Shown piece after piece: positions 1 to 11,400 of a stretch of 64,000 nt of DNA. The notes under the pieces were generated by a model, which was not told the origin of the DNA, searched no databases, and saw only the letters and a list, made by a program, of their open reading frames with translations. The stretch is from assembly GCA_018350325.1 (NCBI GenBank), contig JAEVLN010000016.1, positions 1,100,693-1,164,692 on the forward strand, in the 5' to 3' direction. The translations under genes and the position numbers were made by a program. Numbering within the stretch: position 1 is the first letter of the stretch; the number at the start of each line of letters is the position of its first letter. The stretch is from Globodera rostochiensis. Its lineage: Eukaryota > Nematoda > Chromadorea > Rhabditida > Heteroderidae.

Positions 1-1815
1 AATGCACCCCATCTTAAAATTGTTTTAGTTTAATTTTTGAAAATTTTATTTTTTGGAGAAATAGTGTGCTAAAAAGAGAGAGTCAGACGGCGAGAGTAAT
101 TTGGGCAAGAATGCACCCCATCTAAAAATTGTATTAGTTTAATTTTTGAAAATTTTATTTTTTGGAGAAATAGTGTGCTAAAAAGAGAGAGTCAGACGGC
201 GAGAGTAATTTGGACAAGAATGCACCCCATCTAACATTTGTTTTAGTTTAATTTTTGAAAATTTTATTTTATGGAGAAATAGTGTACTAAAAAGAGAGAG
301 TTAGACGGCGAGAGTAATTTGGGCAAGAATGCACCCCATCTTAAAATTGTTTTAGTTTAATTTTTGAAAATTTTACTTTTTGGAGAAATAGTGTACTAAA
401 AAGAGAGAGTCAGACGGCGAGAGTAATTTGGGCAAGACTACACCCCATCTAAAAATTGTTTTAGTTTAATTTTTGAAAATTTTATTTTTTGGAGAAATAG
501 TGTACTAAAAAGAGAGAGTCAGACGGCGAGAGTAATTTGGGCAAGAATACTAAAAATTGTTTTAGTTTAATTATTGAAAATTTTATTTTTTGGAGAAATA
601 GTGTGCTAAAAAGAGAGAGTCAGACGGCGAGTGTAATTTGGGCAAGAATGCACCCCATCTAAAAATTGTTTTAGTTTAATTTTTGAAAATTTTATTTTTT
701 GGAGAAATAGTGTACTAAAAAGAGAGAGTCAGACGGCGAGAGTAATTTGGGCAAGAATACTAAAAATTGTTTTAGTTTAATTATTGAAAATTTTATTTTT
801 TGGAGAAATAGTGTACTAAAAAGAGAGAGTCAGACGGCGAGAGTAATTTGGGCAAGACTGCACCCCATCTAACAATTGTTTTAGTTTAATTTTTGAAAAT
901 TTTATTTTTTGGAGAAATAGTGTACTAAAAAGAGAGAGTCAGACGGCGAGAGTAATTTGGGCAAGACTGCACCCCATCTAACAATTGTTTTAGTTTAATT
1001 TTTGAAAATTTTATTTTTTGGAGAAATAGTGTGCTAAAAAGAGAGAGTCAGACGGCGAGAGTAATTTGGGCAAGAATGCACCCCATCTTAAATTTGTTTT
1101 AGTTTAATTATTGAAAATTTTATTTTTTGGAGAAATAGTGTACTAAAAAGAGAGAGTCAGACGGCGAGAGTAATTTGGGCAAGACTGCACCCCATCAACA
1201 ATTGTTTTAGTTTAATCTTTGAAAATTTTATTTTTTGGAGAAATAGTGTACTAAAAAGAGAGAGTCAGACGGCGAGAGTAATTTGGGCAAGACTGCACCC
1301 CATCTAACAATTGTTTTAGTTTAATTTTTGAAAATTTTATTTTTTGGAGAAATAGTGTGCAAGAGAGAGTCAGACGGCGAGAGTAATTTGGGCAAGAATG
1401 CACCCCATCTTAAATTTGTTTTAGTTTAATTATTGAAAATTTTATTTTTTGGAGAAATAGTGTACTAAAAAGAGAGAGTCAGACGGCGAGAGTAATTTGG
1501 GCAAGACTGCACCCCATCTAACAATTGTTTTAGTTTAATTTTTGAAAATTTTATTTTTTGGAGAAATAGTGTACTAAAAAGAGAGAGTCAGACGGCGAGA
1601 GTAATTTGGGCAAGAATGCACCCCATCTTAAAATTGTTTTAGTTTAATTTTTGAAAATTTTATTTTTTGGAGAAATAGTGTGCTAAAAAGAGAGAGTCAG
1701 ACGGCGAGTGTAATTTGGGCAAGAAAGCACCCCATCTTAAAATTGTTTTAGTTTAATTTTTGAAAATTTTATTTTTTGGAGAAATAGTGTACTAAAAAGA
1801 GAGAGTCAGACAGAC
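1..1815 (+). repeat. Satellite array, ~109-bp unit (left array of palindrome 1)
   Basis: About 16-17 head-to-tail copies of a ~109-bp unit fill the window start; the first two copies begin at 1 and 110. Each unit has an AT-rich half (GTTTTAGTTTAATTTTTGAA) and a half reading AGAGAGAGTCAGACGGCGAG followed by AATTTGGGCAAG. Units differ by small changes: some lack the GCACCCCATC segment, one near 1360 lacks CTAAAA. No coding frame is conserved. The array runs off the left edge. Confidence 0.97.
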
Positions 1816-2523
1816 ATGAAAAACTTGTATATTGTTTGAATCAGAAAAAAACGAGTTGATTAAAAAACGTGTGATTTCGTCCAACCAAAAAAAGAAATGA
1901 AAAACGTGTCATCGTCATCTATAATATTTAAAAGTTTAAAAAAATCCACTAACTAAAATTTGCAGCTTTTTGAAAAAATTTTGCGATTCGCTCTATTTGC
2001 GTCGGTAAAATATCGACTCGTTACTTCCCCCCCCCCCCTCCCCAACTCGTTCACCTACGACTCGTTACCTTTTTATCGAATCGTTACCTTTAACAAAAAT
2101 GACCCAAAATGACAACAAACGTCAAAAATTACGAAAATCCAAGTACACTCAAAAAATTTTCTCCAAAAAAATTTAGGGTGGTACCCAAGATCGGAGCCAT
2201 ATTAGCCTTAATTTCTGGAAATTTAAGAAACTTGTTATGAAAATTGAACAAAAATGCTGGAAAATAGTAAATGAACTAAGTCTATTTGGAAATAAGTACG
2301 AATCGGACCCCTGAGCAAAACAAGAGCTATTCGGCTAAAGACTCGGGAACCCTGTCGGCGCGCACTTAAAATGTCCTTAAAAAAAAGCAGGAAATTTACA
2401 AAAAATTAAATGTTTTTTTTGAATTTAGAAAATTCCGCAATTCGGTCTTCGCGGCCTTTTTGATTTCACAAATGTGCCAAAAAGTTTTCTTTTCTCTGTC
2501 TTATCAGCCAGGCGAGCGATTAC

Positions 2524-2567
2524 ATTTCTTTCAATTCCTTCTCCGCTTCTTTTGGATTGTCCGACAT
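2524..2567 (-). pseudogene. Orphan first exon of the F-box-like family (palindrome copy)
   Basis: Reads MSDNPKEAEKELKE on the minus strand, the N-terminal peptide of the family. It is the mirror of 5877-5920. The expected donor context GTGAGT is altered to GTAATC and the exon runs straight into an inverted piece of the family's own upstream block. No exon 2 follows, so it cannot make a family protein here. Confidence 0.6.
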
Positions 2568-2569
2568 TT

Positions 2570-3195
2570 TTGTTGCTCCATTGCTTAACAATTTGTAAAA
2601 AAAGATTAAAATCAAATTTCTGAAAACTGAATAAAAAATCAATCGGATCGTACAAGATTTCAACCTTTGGTAAAAGTGAAGAATATCAAAAATTTTGTGT
2701 TTCTTGAAATTATATATCAATCGACTTTTCTCGTCTCCCGTCGAGACAAATCCAATGGTATAAAAATTTTGATTGGGAAACCACTTTTTAACCGGTTCAT
2801 TTGAAAAACCATAGGGGTGACCCTTTTGGTCAACATTTTTGGAAAGCATTTTTAGCTAAAAATTGTCTGAAAATAAGTTATTTGATGCACCGATTTGAAT
2901 CAGTTGAAATTTTTGAAAATTAAAGAAAAAACAACTTTTTTTAAACCGAACCGAAACTTTTCGGGTATCCGAACCGGAAACAAAGAACGAAAAGCGTTTG
3001 GGTGAGAAAGAATAAAATTTTTGCGGCCAATTAATTTTTAAAAAAGCCGTTTCTTGGTTACAGGGGGGTGGGGGAATTTCTCTCTTTTCGGTTATTTAAT
3101 AATTGTAATTTTTATTCATTTTTATAATTTAAATTTTTAAAATTTTATGCATCTTTTCAGCCCATTGAATTCATAAAAATCATTTGGCAACAAAA
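2570..3195. other. Palindrome 1 loop, proximal part; no gene recognised
   Basis: AT-rich sequence between the arm and the chimeric kinase exon. Minus-strand reading frames here have no family similarity. A short piece near 2940-2990 (GAACCGAAAC, CGGGTATCCGAACCGG) resembles a transposon end seen again at about 63465-63515. The last ~75 bp (ttttcagcccattgaattc..) match the region just upstream of the first exon in the 44041 copy, so this is family 5' flank. Confidence 0.45.
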
Positions 3196-3199
3196 ACAA

Positions 3200-3520
3200 A
3201 TGTCGGGCACTCCAAAAGAAACGGAGAAGCCGTACACGACGAAGACCGACATTTGGTCCCTCGGATGCATTCTCTATGCGGTGAGTGAATGAGTGTCATG
3301 TCACTAATCGGTTAGGGCGCTACTGACCTTTTCAGTTTTGAAATCCAAACAATTACCAGAAAAACTTCAACAACAAAAAAATCTTCGGTTCCTCCGCAAC
3401 AGATGGCCACGCTGCGCTCCCCGTTCTTCGATTAGAAGGGCAACATCGTCTCGCTGATGCAGAAGATCCGTGACGCTGAATATTCGACGTTTCCCGACCG
3501 TTGCTGCGATTTTGTCAATT
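3200..3520 (+). pseudogene. Chimeric F-box-like exon 1 / NEK-type kinase fragment
   Basis: The ATG at 3200 opens a peptide starting like the F-box-like family (MSGTPKETEK) that then changes without a break into a protein-kinase segment, PYTTKTDIWSLGCILYA. After a GTGAGT donor at 3281 and an acceptor before 3403, the second exon reads MATLRSPFFD, then a stop (TAG at 3433-3435), then KGNIVSLMQKIRDAEYSTFP. DxWSLGCILYEMA..RSPF is subdomain IX-X of NEK-family kinases. Only about 60 residues of the kinase C-lobe are present and the frame is broken, so no catalytic protein is made. The join looks like a non-allelic recombination or exon capture within family DNA. Confidence 0.7.
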
Positions 3521-3731
3521 ATATAATCCAAATTTTTGAGTTTTGTTTTCAAAAGCTAAGCGGTTAAGCTCGGGCGTTAACCCGGGTTAACTTAACACCA
3601 AGACGAGCAAAGGGCCCCTGGAAAAGCTGAACGAAAGTTTTGTCCATTTTTTACCAATTTTGGATAAATACTCACAATCCGTTTGAGTGAACCGCCCGAG
3701 GCGCTGTTACAATTTTCTCGGAAAAATTTTA

Positions 3732-4235
3732 CTTTTCATCAATCGCTCTGAAGCGAATGTCATCGAATTTCTCCAAAACATTCGCCGACTTTTCAAGTCC
3801 GAATTGCACACGCCCCGCGGGGATGGCCTTCCGAAAGTGTTGGGATGCCGATTTCGTTTGACAGAAATAGCAAGGCTCGAATTGGTAGATTGTGATTTTT
3901 TTTATTTTATTGGACTTTCTGTTTTAAATTACTTTATTCCATTTTAGGCATTTATCAATTCGATCGAACCGGTCAATTTCATCATTTATTTTTGGACTTT
4001 TTCTTCTGCTGCCATTGTGCCATTTAAATTGAATAACAATTTGACGGGGGAGCGAATGGAGTTGCGACGCTTTGATGGAGGCATATGGCTGTTGGTTCGT
4101 TGTTCGTTTAAACGTAACGAGGACAAATGGGCCGAGTACGAAAAGGTGGCTAATTATTGTCGGGGAATCGCGTCATTATTGACTTCAAAGAACTTTATGA
4201 ATGAGCCGCCGGAGGAGGAAAGGAATTGGATGTAA
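3732..4235 (+). pseudogene. Internally deleted F-box-like family copy (3' part)
   Basis: Starts in exon 3 of the family (FINRSEANVIEFLQNIRRLF) and jumps at about 3805 directly to [15 protein letters not shown], losing roughly 80 codons that other copies have. A 63-bp intron (3885-3947) follows, then exon 4 ([20 protein letters not shown].. [16 protein letters not shown]). The C-terminus is also rearranged: [21 protein letters not shown] and stop at 4235, so the DIGDG end is gone. AATAAA at about 4247 may be the old poly(A) signal. Exons 1 and 2 are absent. It looks like a decayed relic. Confidence 0.75.
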
Positions 4236-4610
4236 ATTAAAATTCGAATAAACATTTAACATATTGATATGTACATATCCGCGCTGGGCGCCGTGAACAA
4301 CTGATAAATTGTTTATTCAAGTTGGATCGGGATTAACCGGGAAAAATTCAACACTTCGCGGTTAACGAATTATTTTCGATAAAATTAATGGTGGAATTAA
4401 ATTAATTAATGCAAGATACATATATGCCAATTATAAAGAAATATTTTGTAAAGATAAATTTAGCGAAATATACGCTTACGATCAAAAATCTTCTAATTGC
4501 GCATTCCCTAGTCATGAAAAAAAAAGTCCATTATTGGCTGCACACGCAAATGGCCACACTCAATCGTCCAGCAAAAATGTACCAGAAAATGAATGAAGAT
4601 TTCTCGTAAG

Positions 4611-5542
4611 CAGGGCCCGTATGCAAAGAACGGGGTAAGGGTAAGGTTACCCTCAGCTGCGGGTAACCTTACCCGTATTCAATGAACTACCCCGAGTTGT
4701 GGGTTAAGTTACCCGGGTAACCTAACCCTCAGCTGCGGGTAACTTTCTACCCGTATTCAAAGAATCGAGTAACGGGTTAGGTTACCCTCAGCTGCGGGTA
4801 AGATGGCTACCCTGGGTCGGACCAGGGTAAGCACTCGACCTAGCTTCCTTTCAAATTAATTTTAAAATATTTAAAAGTCATTAGAAATAAATTCAAGAGT
4901 GGGACTAATAAAATAAAATCTGCTCTTTCACCTGACATAAATTTTAAATTTTATTTTTAATTTTTTGAATAGATATCTCTGAATTAAAGTCTGAGTAATT
5001 TTTTGTGCAGCAATCTGTGAGAAAATTAGCATAAATAGAAAAAACAAATTTATTTATAAAAGAATGCAGATTTTTTCTCTTTCAAACAAAGTTGTTTATT
5101 AATTTTAAAAAATATTTAGGGCTTTTTTTCGGCATACGGACTCGAATCCAAACCGGGAAATAACTGACTTTAAACTTAACCGATTCAGATTTTCTAAAAA
5201 CCATTCGGAAGCTCTTGTCGAGATAAAGCTATCATTAAGCTAAAGCTTTGCGATTGAACAATTTTCAAAAAAGTTATGGCCAGAACACTCTGGTCTGGAT
5301 TCGGTTGCCTTTTTATCCAATGCTATTCAAAGAAGCGGGTAACGGCTAAGGTTACCCGCAGCTGAGGGTAAATAAGGGAGTTTCGGGTAAGTTTCATTGA
5401 ATACGAGTTAACCCGCAGCTGAGGGTAAGGTTACCCGGGTAGCCTTACCCGGGTAACCTTACCTGGGTAAGGTTACCCGGGTAGCCTTACCCGGGTAACC
5501 TTACCTGGGTAACTTTACCCCGTTCTTTGCATACGGGCCCAG
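4611..5542. mobile_element. hAT-like non-autonomous element with GGTTACCC-type subterminal repeats
   Basis: Inverted ends CAGGGCCCGTATGCAAAG (left) and its complement ending ..ACGGGCCCAG (right) bound a 932-bp element. Next to each end are many degenerate copies of a short unit (GGTTACCC / AGCTGCGGGTAA), about 200 bp per side; the middle is AT-rich and non-coding. Start CAG and size fit hAT-like MITEs. The flanking 8-mers (CTCGTAAG, CTGAGAAA) match poorly, so the insertion is old or the ends are slightly off. Confidence 0.7.
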
Positions 5543-5584
5543 CTGAGAAACCTTTATTTACCAGCAGGTCCATTGCGTCTTTTG

Positions 5585-5790
5585 TTTATTGATTGCACAG
5601 AGTGCCAAAAAGTTTTGTCTTCTCTGTCTTGTCAGGCGAACGATTAAGGTTATTGATTTTTGTGTCTGCCCTCACCGACGCATCCATCGCCCAAATTTTT
5701 ACCACCTCTCCTCCACAATTACTCACAATTATTTGAATAGACTTTTCTTATATTCACTTCGGTTGCCATTTGTCCCATTATCATTAACAA
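5585..5790 (+). promoter_or_regulatory. Conserved upstream block of F-box-like genes (copy 1)
   Basis: A ~200-bp sequence that recurs ahead of family first exons: GTGCCAAAAAGTTTT, TCTCTGTCTTGTCAGGCGA, then GATTTTTGTGTCTGCCCTCA and CATCGCCCA. Reading frames differ between copies, so conservation is not protein-driven. Here it lies about 90-290 bp ahead of the ATG at 5877. It probably includes promoter and/or 5' UTR sequence. Confidence 0.5.
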
Positions 5791-5874
5791 GTTGACTAAT
5801 TTTTATATGTATTAAAAATGCAATCTTTACAGTTTTTAGCTGATCGTAAAAATTTTGGATTTGCAACAAAAGAC

Positions 5875-8443
5875 AAATGTCGGACAATCCAAAAGAAGCG
5901 GAGAAGGAATTGAAAGAAATGTAATCGCTCGCCTGGCTGATAAGACAGAGAAAAGAAAACTTTTTGGCACATTTGTGAAATCAAAAAGGCCGCGAAGACC
6001 GAATTGCGGAATTTTCTAAATTCAAAAAAAACATTTAATTTTTTGTAAATTTCCTGCTTTTTTTTAAGGACATTTTAAGTGCGCGCCGACAGGGTTCCCG
6101 AGTCTTTAGCCGAATAGCTCTTGTTTTGCTCAGGGGTCCGATTCGTACTTATTTCCAAATAGACTTAGTTCATTTACTATTTTCCAGCATTTTTGTTCAA
6201 TTTTCATAACAAGTTTCTTAAATTTCCAGAAATTAAGGCTAATATGGCTCCGATCTTGGGTACCACCCTAAATTTTTTTGGAGAAAATTTTTTGAGTGTA
6301 CTTGGATTTTCGTAATTTTTGACGTTTGTTGTCATTTTGGGTCATTTTTGTTAAAGGTAACGATTCGATAAAAAGGTAACGAGTCGTAGGTGAACGAGTT
6401 GGGGAGGGGGGGGGGGGGGGGAAGTAACGAGTCGATATTTTACCGACGCAAATAGAGCGAATCGCAAAATTTTTTCAAAAAGCTGCAAATTTTAGTTAGT
6501 GGATTTTTTTAAACTTTTAAATATTATAGATGACGATGACACGTTTTTCATTTCTTTTTTTGGTTGGACGAAATCACACGTTTTTTAATCAACTCGTTTT
6601 TTTCTGATTCAAACAATATACAAGTTTTTCATGTCTGTCTGACTCTCTCTTTTTAGTACACTATTTCTCCAAAAAATAAAATTTTCAAAAATTAAACTAA
6701 AACAATTTTAAGATGGGGTGCTTTCTTGCCCAAATTACACTCGCCGTCTGACTCTCTCTTTTTAGCACACTATTTCTCCAAAAAATAAAATTTTCAAAAA
6801 TTAAACTAAAACAATTTTAAGATGGGGTGCATTCTTGCCCAAATTACTCTCGCCGTCTGACTCTCTCTTTTTAGTACACTATTTCTCCAAAAAATAAAAT
6901 TTTCAAAAATTAAACTAAAACAATTGTTAGATGGGGTGCAGTCTTGCCCAAATTACTCTCGCCGTCTGACTCTCTCTTTTTAGTACACTATTTCTCCAAA
7001 AAATAAAATTTTCAATAATTAAACTAAAACAAATTTAAGATGGGGTGCATTCTTGCCCAAATTACTCTCGCCGTCTGACTCTCTCTTGCACACTATTTCT
7101 CCAAAAAATAAAATTTTCAAAAATTAAACTAAAACAATTGTTAGATGGGGTGCAGTCTTGCCCAAATTACTCTCGCCGTCTGACTCTCTCTTTTTAGTAC
7201 ACTATTTCTCCAAAAAATAAAATTTTCAAAGATTAAACTAAAACAATTGTTGATGGGGTGCAGTCTTGCCCAAATTACTCTCGCCGTCTGACTCTCTCTT
7301 TTTAGTACACTATTTCTCCAAAAAATAAAATTTTCAATAATTAAACTAAAACAAATTTAAGATGGGGTGCATTCTTGCCCAAATTACTCTCGCCGTCTGA
7401 CTCTCTCTTTTTAGCACACTATTTCTCCAAAAAATAAAATTTTCAAAAATTAAACTAAAACAATTGTTAGATGGGGTGCAGTCTTGCCCAAATTACTCTC
7501 GCCGTCTGACTCTCTCTTTTTAGTACACTATTTCTCCAAAAAATAAAATTTTCAAAAATTAAACTAAAACAATTGTTAGATGGGGTGCAGTCTTGCCCAA
7601 ATTACTCTCGCCGTCTGACTCTCTCTTTTTAGTACACTATTTCTCCAAAAAATAAAATTTTCAATAATTAAACTAAAACAATTTTTAGTATTCTTGCCCA
7701 AATTACTCTCGCCGTCTGACTCTCTCTTTTTAGTACACTATTTCTCCAAAAAATAAAATTTTCAAAAATTAAACTAAAACAATTTTTAGATGGGGTGCAT
7801 TCTTGCCCAAATTACACTCGCCGTCTGACTCTCTCTTTTTAGCACACTATTTCTCCAAAAAATAAAATTTTCAATAATTAAACTAAAACAATTTTTAGTA
7901 TTCTTGCCCAAATTACTCTCGCCGTCTGACTCTCTCTTTTTAGTACACTATTTCTCCAAAAAATAAAATTTTCAAAAATTAAACTAAAACAATTTTTAGA
8001 TGGGGTGTAGTCTTGCCCAAATTACTCTCGCCGTCTGACTCTCTCTTTTTAGTACACTATTTCTCCAAAAAGTAAAATTTTCAAAAATTAAACTAAAACA
8101 ATTTTAAGATGGGGTGCATTCTTGCCCAAATTACTCTCGCCGTCTAACTCTCTCTTTTTAGTACACTATTTCTCCATAAAATAAAATTTTCAAAAATTAA
8201 ACTAAAACAAATGTTAGATGGGGTGCAGTCTTGCCCAAATTACTCTCGTCGTCTGACTCTCTCTTTTTAAAAATTAAACTAAAACAATTTTTAGATGGGG
8301 TGTAGTCTTGCCCAAATTACTCTCGCCGTCTGACTCTCTCTTTTTAGTACACTATTTCTCCAAAAAGTAAAATTTTCAAAAATTAAACTAAAACAATTTT
8401 AAGATGGGGTGCATTCTTGCCCAAATTACTCTCGCCGTCTAAC
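5875..8443 (-). repeat. Right arm of palindrome 1
   Basis: Reverse complement of 1-2569, including the spacer with its G/C run (6405-6420) and the start of the satellite array. The arms are almost identical. The true arm may be longer, because the partner of 8444-11953 would lie left of the window. Confidence 0.9.
5877..5920 (+). pseudogene. Orphan first exon of the F-box-like family
   Basis: Reads MSDNPKEAEKELKE, with a normal upstream block and a TTTACAG acceptor-like site about 45 bp before the ATG. The donor side is abnormal (ATGTAATCG instead of ATGTGAGTT): the exon is joined to an inverted fragment of the upstream block and then to satellite. It starts two bases inside the right arm of palindrome 1, so this copy keeps its proper 5' flank whereas the mirror copy at 2524 does not. 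Confidence 0.6.
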
Positions 8444-11400
8444 TCTCTCTTTTTAGTACACTATTTCTCCATAAAATAAAATTTTCAAAAATTAAACTAA
8501 AACAAATGTTAGATGGGGTGCATTCTTGTCCAAATTACTCTCGCCGTCTGACTCTCTCTTTTTAGCACACTATTTCTCCAAAAAATAAAATTTTCAAAAA
8601 TTAAACTAATACAATTTTTAGATGGGGTGCATTCTTGCCCAAATTACTCTCGCCGTCTGACTCTCTCTTTTTAGCACACTATTTCTCCAAAAAATAAAAT
8701 TTTCAAAAATTAAACTAAAACAATTTTAAGATGGGGTGCATTCTTGCCCAAATTACTCTCGCCGTCTGACTCTCTCTTTTTAGCACACTATTTCTCCAAA
8801 AAATAACTTTTCAAAAATTAAACTAAAACAATTTTAAGATGGGGTGCATTCTTGTCCAAATTACTCTCGCCGTCTGACTCTCTCTTTTTAGCACACTATT
8901 TCTCCAAAAAAATAAAATTTTCAAAAATTAAACTAAAACAATTTTAAGATGGGGTGCATTCTTGCCCAAATTACTCTCGCCGTCTGACTCTCTCTTTTTA
9001 GCACACTATTTCTCCAAAAAATAACTTTTCAAAAATTAAACTAAAACAATTTTAAGATGGGGTGCATTCTTGCCCAAATTACTCTCGCCGTCTGACTCTC
9101 TCTTTTTAGTACACTATTTCTCCAAAAAATAAAATTTTCAAAAATTAAACTAAAACAATTGTTAGATGGGGTGCAGTCTTGCCCAAATTACTCTCGCCGT
9201 CTGACTCTCTCTTTTTAGTACACTATTTCTCCAAAAAATAAAATTTTCAATAATTAAACTAAAACAAATTTAAGATGGGGTGCATTCTTGCCCAAATTAC
9301 TCTCGCCGTCTGACTCTCTCTTGCACACTATTTCTCCAAAAAATAAAATTTTCAAAAATTAAACTAAAACAATTGTTAGATGGGGTGCAGTCTTGCCCAA
9401 ATTACTCTCGCCGTCTGACTCTCTCTTTTTAGTACACTATTTCTCCAAAAAATAAAATTTTCAAAGATTAAACTAAAACAATTGTTGATGGGGTGCAGTC
9501 TTGCCCAAATTACTCTCGCCGTCTGACTCTCTCTTTTTAGTACACTATTTCTCCAAAAAATAAAATTTTCAATAATTAAACTAAAACAAATTTAAGATGG
9601 GGTGCATTCTTGCCCAAATTACTCTCGCCGTCTGACTCTCTCTTTTTAGCACACTATTTCTCCAAAAAATAAAATTTTCAAAAATTAAACTAAAACAATT
9701 GTTAGATGGGGTGCAGTCTTGCCCAAATTACTCTCGCCGTCTGACTCTCTCTTTTTAGTACACTATTTCTCCAAAAAATAAAATTTTCAAAAATTAAACT
9801 AAAACAATTGTTAGATGGGGTGCAGTCTTGCCCAAATTACTCTCGCCGTCTGACTCTCTCTTTTTAGTACACTATTTCTCCAAAAAATAAAATTTTCAAT
9901 AATTAAACTAAAACAAATTTAAGATGGGGTGCATTCTTGCCCAAATTACTCTCGCCGTCTGACTCTCTCTTTTTAGCACACTATTTCTCCAAAAAATAAA
10001 ATTTTCAATAATTAAACTAAAACAATTTTTAGTATTCTTGCCCAAATTACTCTCGCCGTCTGACTCTCTCTTTTTAGTACACTATTTCTCCAAAAAATAA
10101 AATTTTCAAAAATTAAACTAAAACAATTTTTAGATGGGGTGCATTCTTGCCCAAATTACACTCGCCGTCTGACTCTCTCTTTTTAGCACACTATTTCTCC
10201 AAAAAATAAAATTTTCAAAAATTAAACTAATACAATTTTTAGATGGGGTGCATTCTTGCCCAAATTACTCTCGCCGTCTGACTCTCTCTTTTTAGCACAC
10301 TATTTCTCCAAAAAATAAAATTTTCAAAAATTAAACTAAAACAATTTTAAGATGGGGTGCAGTCTTGCCCAAATTACTCTCGCCGTCTGACTCTCTCTTT
10401 TTAGTACACTATTTCTCCAAAAAATAAAATTTTCAATAATTAAACTAAAACAATTTTTAGTATTCTTGCCCAAATTACTCTCGCCGTCTGACTCTCTCTT
10501 TTTAGTACACTATTTCTCCAAAAAATAAAATTTTCAAAAATTAAACTAAAACAATTTTTAGATGGGGTGCATTCTTGTCCAAATTACTCTCGCCGTCTGA
10601 CTCTCTCTTTTTAGCACACTATTTCTCCAAAAAATAAAATTTTCAAAAATTAAACTAATACAATTTTTAGATGGGGTGCATTCTTGCCCAAATTACTCTC
10701 GCCGTCTGACTCTCTCTTTTTAGCACACTATTTCTCCAAAAAATAAAATTTTCAAAAATTAAACTAAAACAATTTTAAGATGGGGTGCATTCTTGCCCAA
10801 ATTACTCTCGCCGTCTGACTCTCTCTTTTTAGCACACTATTTCTCCAAAAAATAACTTTTCAAAAATTAAACTAAAACAATTTTAAGATGGGGTGCATTC
10901 TTGCCCAAATTACTCTCGCCGTCTGACTCTCTCTTTTTAGCACACTATTTCTCCAAAAAATAACTTTTCAAAAATTAAACTAAAACAATTTTAAGATGGG
11001 GTGCATTCTTGCCCAAATTACACTCGCCGTCTGACTCTCTCTTTTTAGCACACTATTTCTCCAAAAAAATAAAATTTTCAAAAATTAAACTAAAACAATT
11101 TTAAGATGGGGTGCATTCTTGCCCAAATTACTCTCGCCGTCTGACTCTCTCTTTTTAGCACACTATTTCTTCATAAAATAAAATTTTCAAAAATTAAACT
11201 AAAACAATTTTTAGATGGGGTGCATTCTTGCCCAAATTGCTCTCGCCGTCTGACTCTCTCTTTTTAGTACACTATTTCTCCATAAAATAAAATTTTCAAA
11301 AATTAAACTAAAACAATTGTTAGATGGGGTGCAGTCTTGTGCAAATTACTCTCGCCGTCTGACTCTCTCTTTTTAGTACACTATTTCTCCAAAAAATAAA

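Larger units (their letters stand above)
1..2569 (+). repeat. Left arm of palindrome 1
   Basis: The stretch is the reverse complement of 5875-8443; paired coordinates sum to about 8444. The arm holds the 109-bp array, a unique AT-rich spacer with a long C run near 2030, a piece of the conserved upstream block of the F-box-like genes (about 2465-2520) and a first exon (2524-2567). Similarity stops just after CCGACATTT, so the breakpoint is sharp. Confidence 0.9.

Noticed and set aside
2420..2850. Minus-strand open frames running into MSDNPKEAEKELKE
   Set aside because: The upstream part is unrelated AT-rich loop sequence joined at the palindrome breakpoint; only the 44-bp exon has family support.
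4620..4830. Telomere-like repeats (TTAGGTTACCC)
   Set aside because: The units are degenerate, lie between inverted transposon ends and occur in both orientations; nematode TTAGGC arrays are not present.
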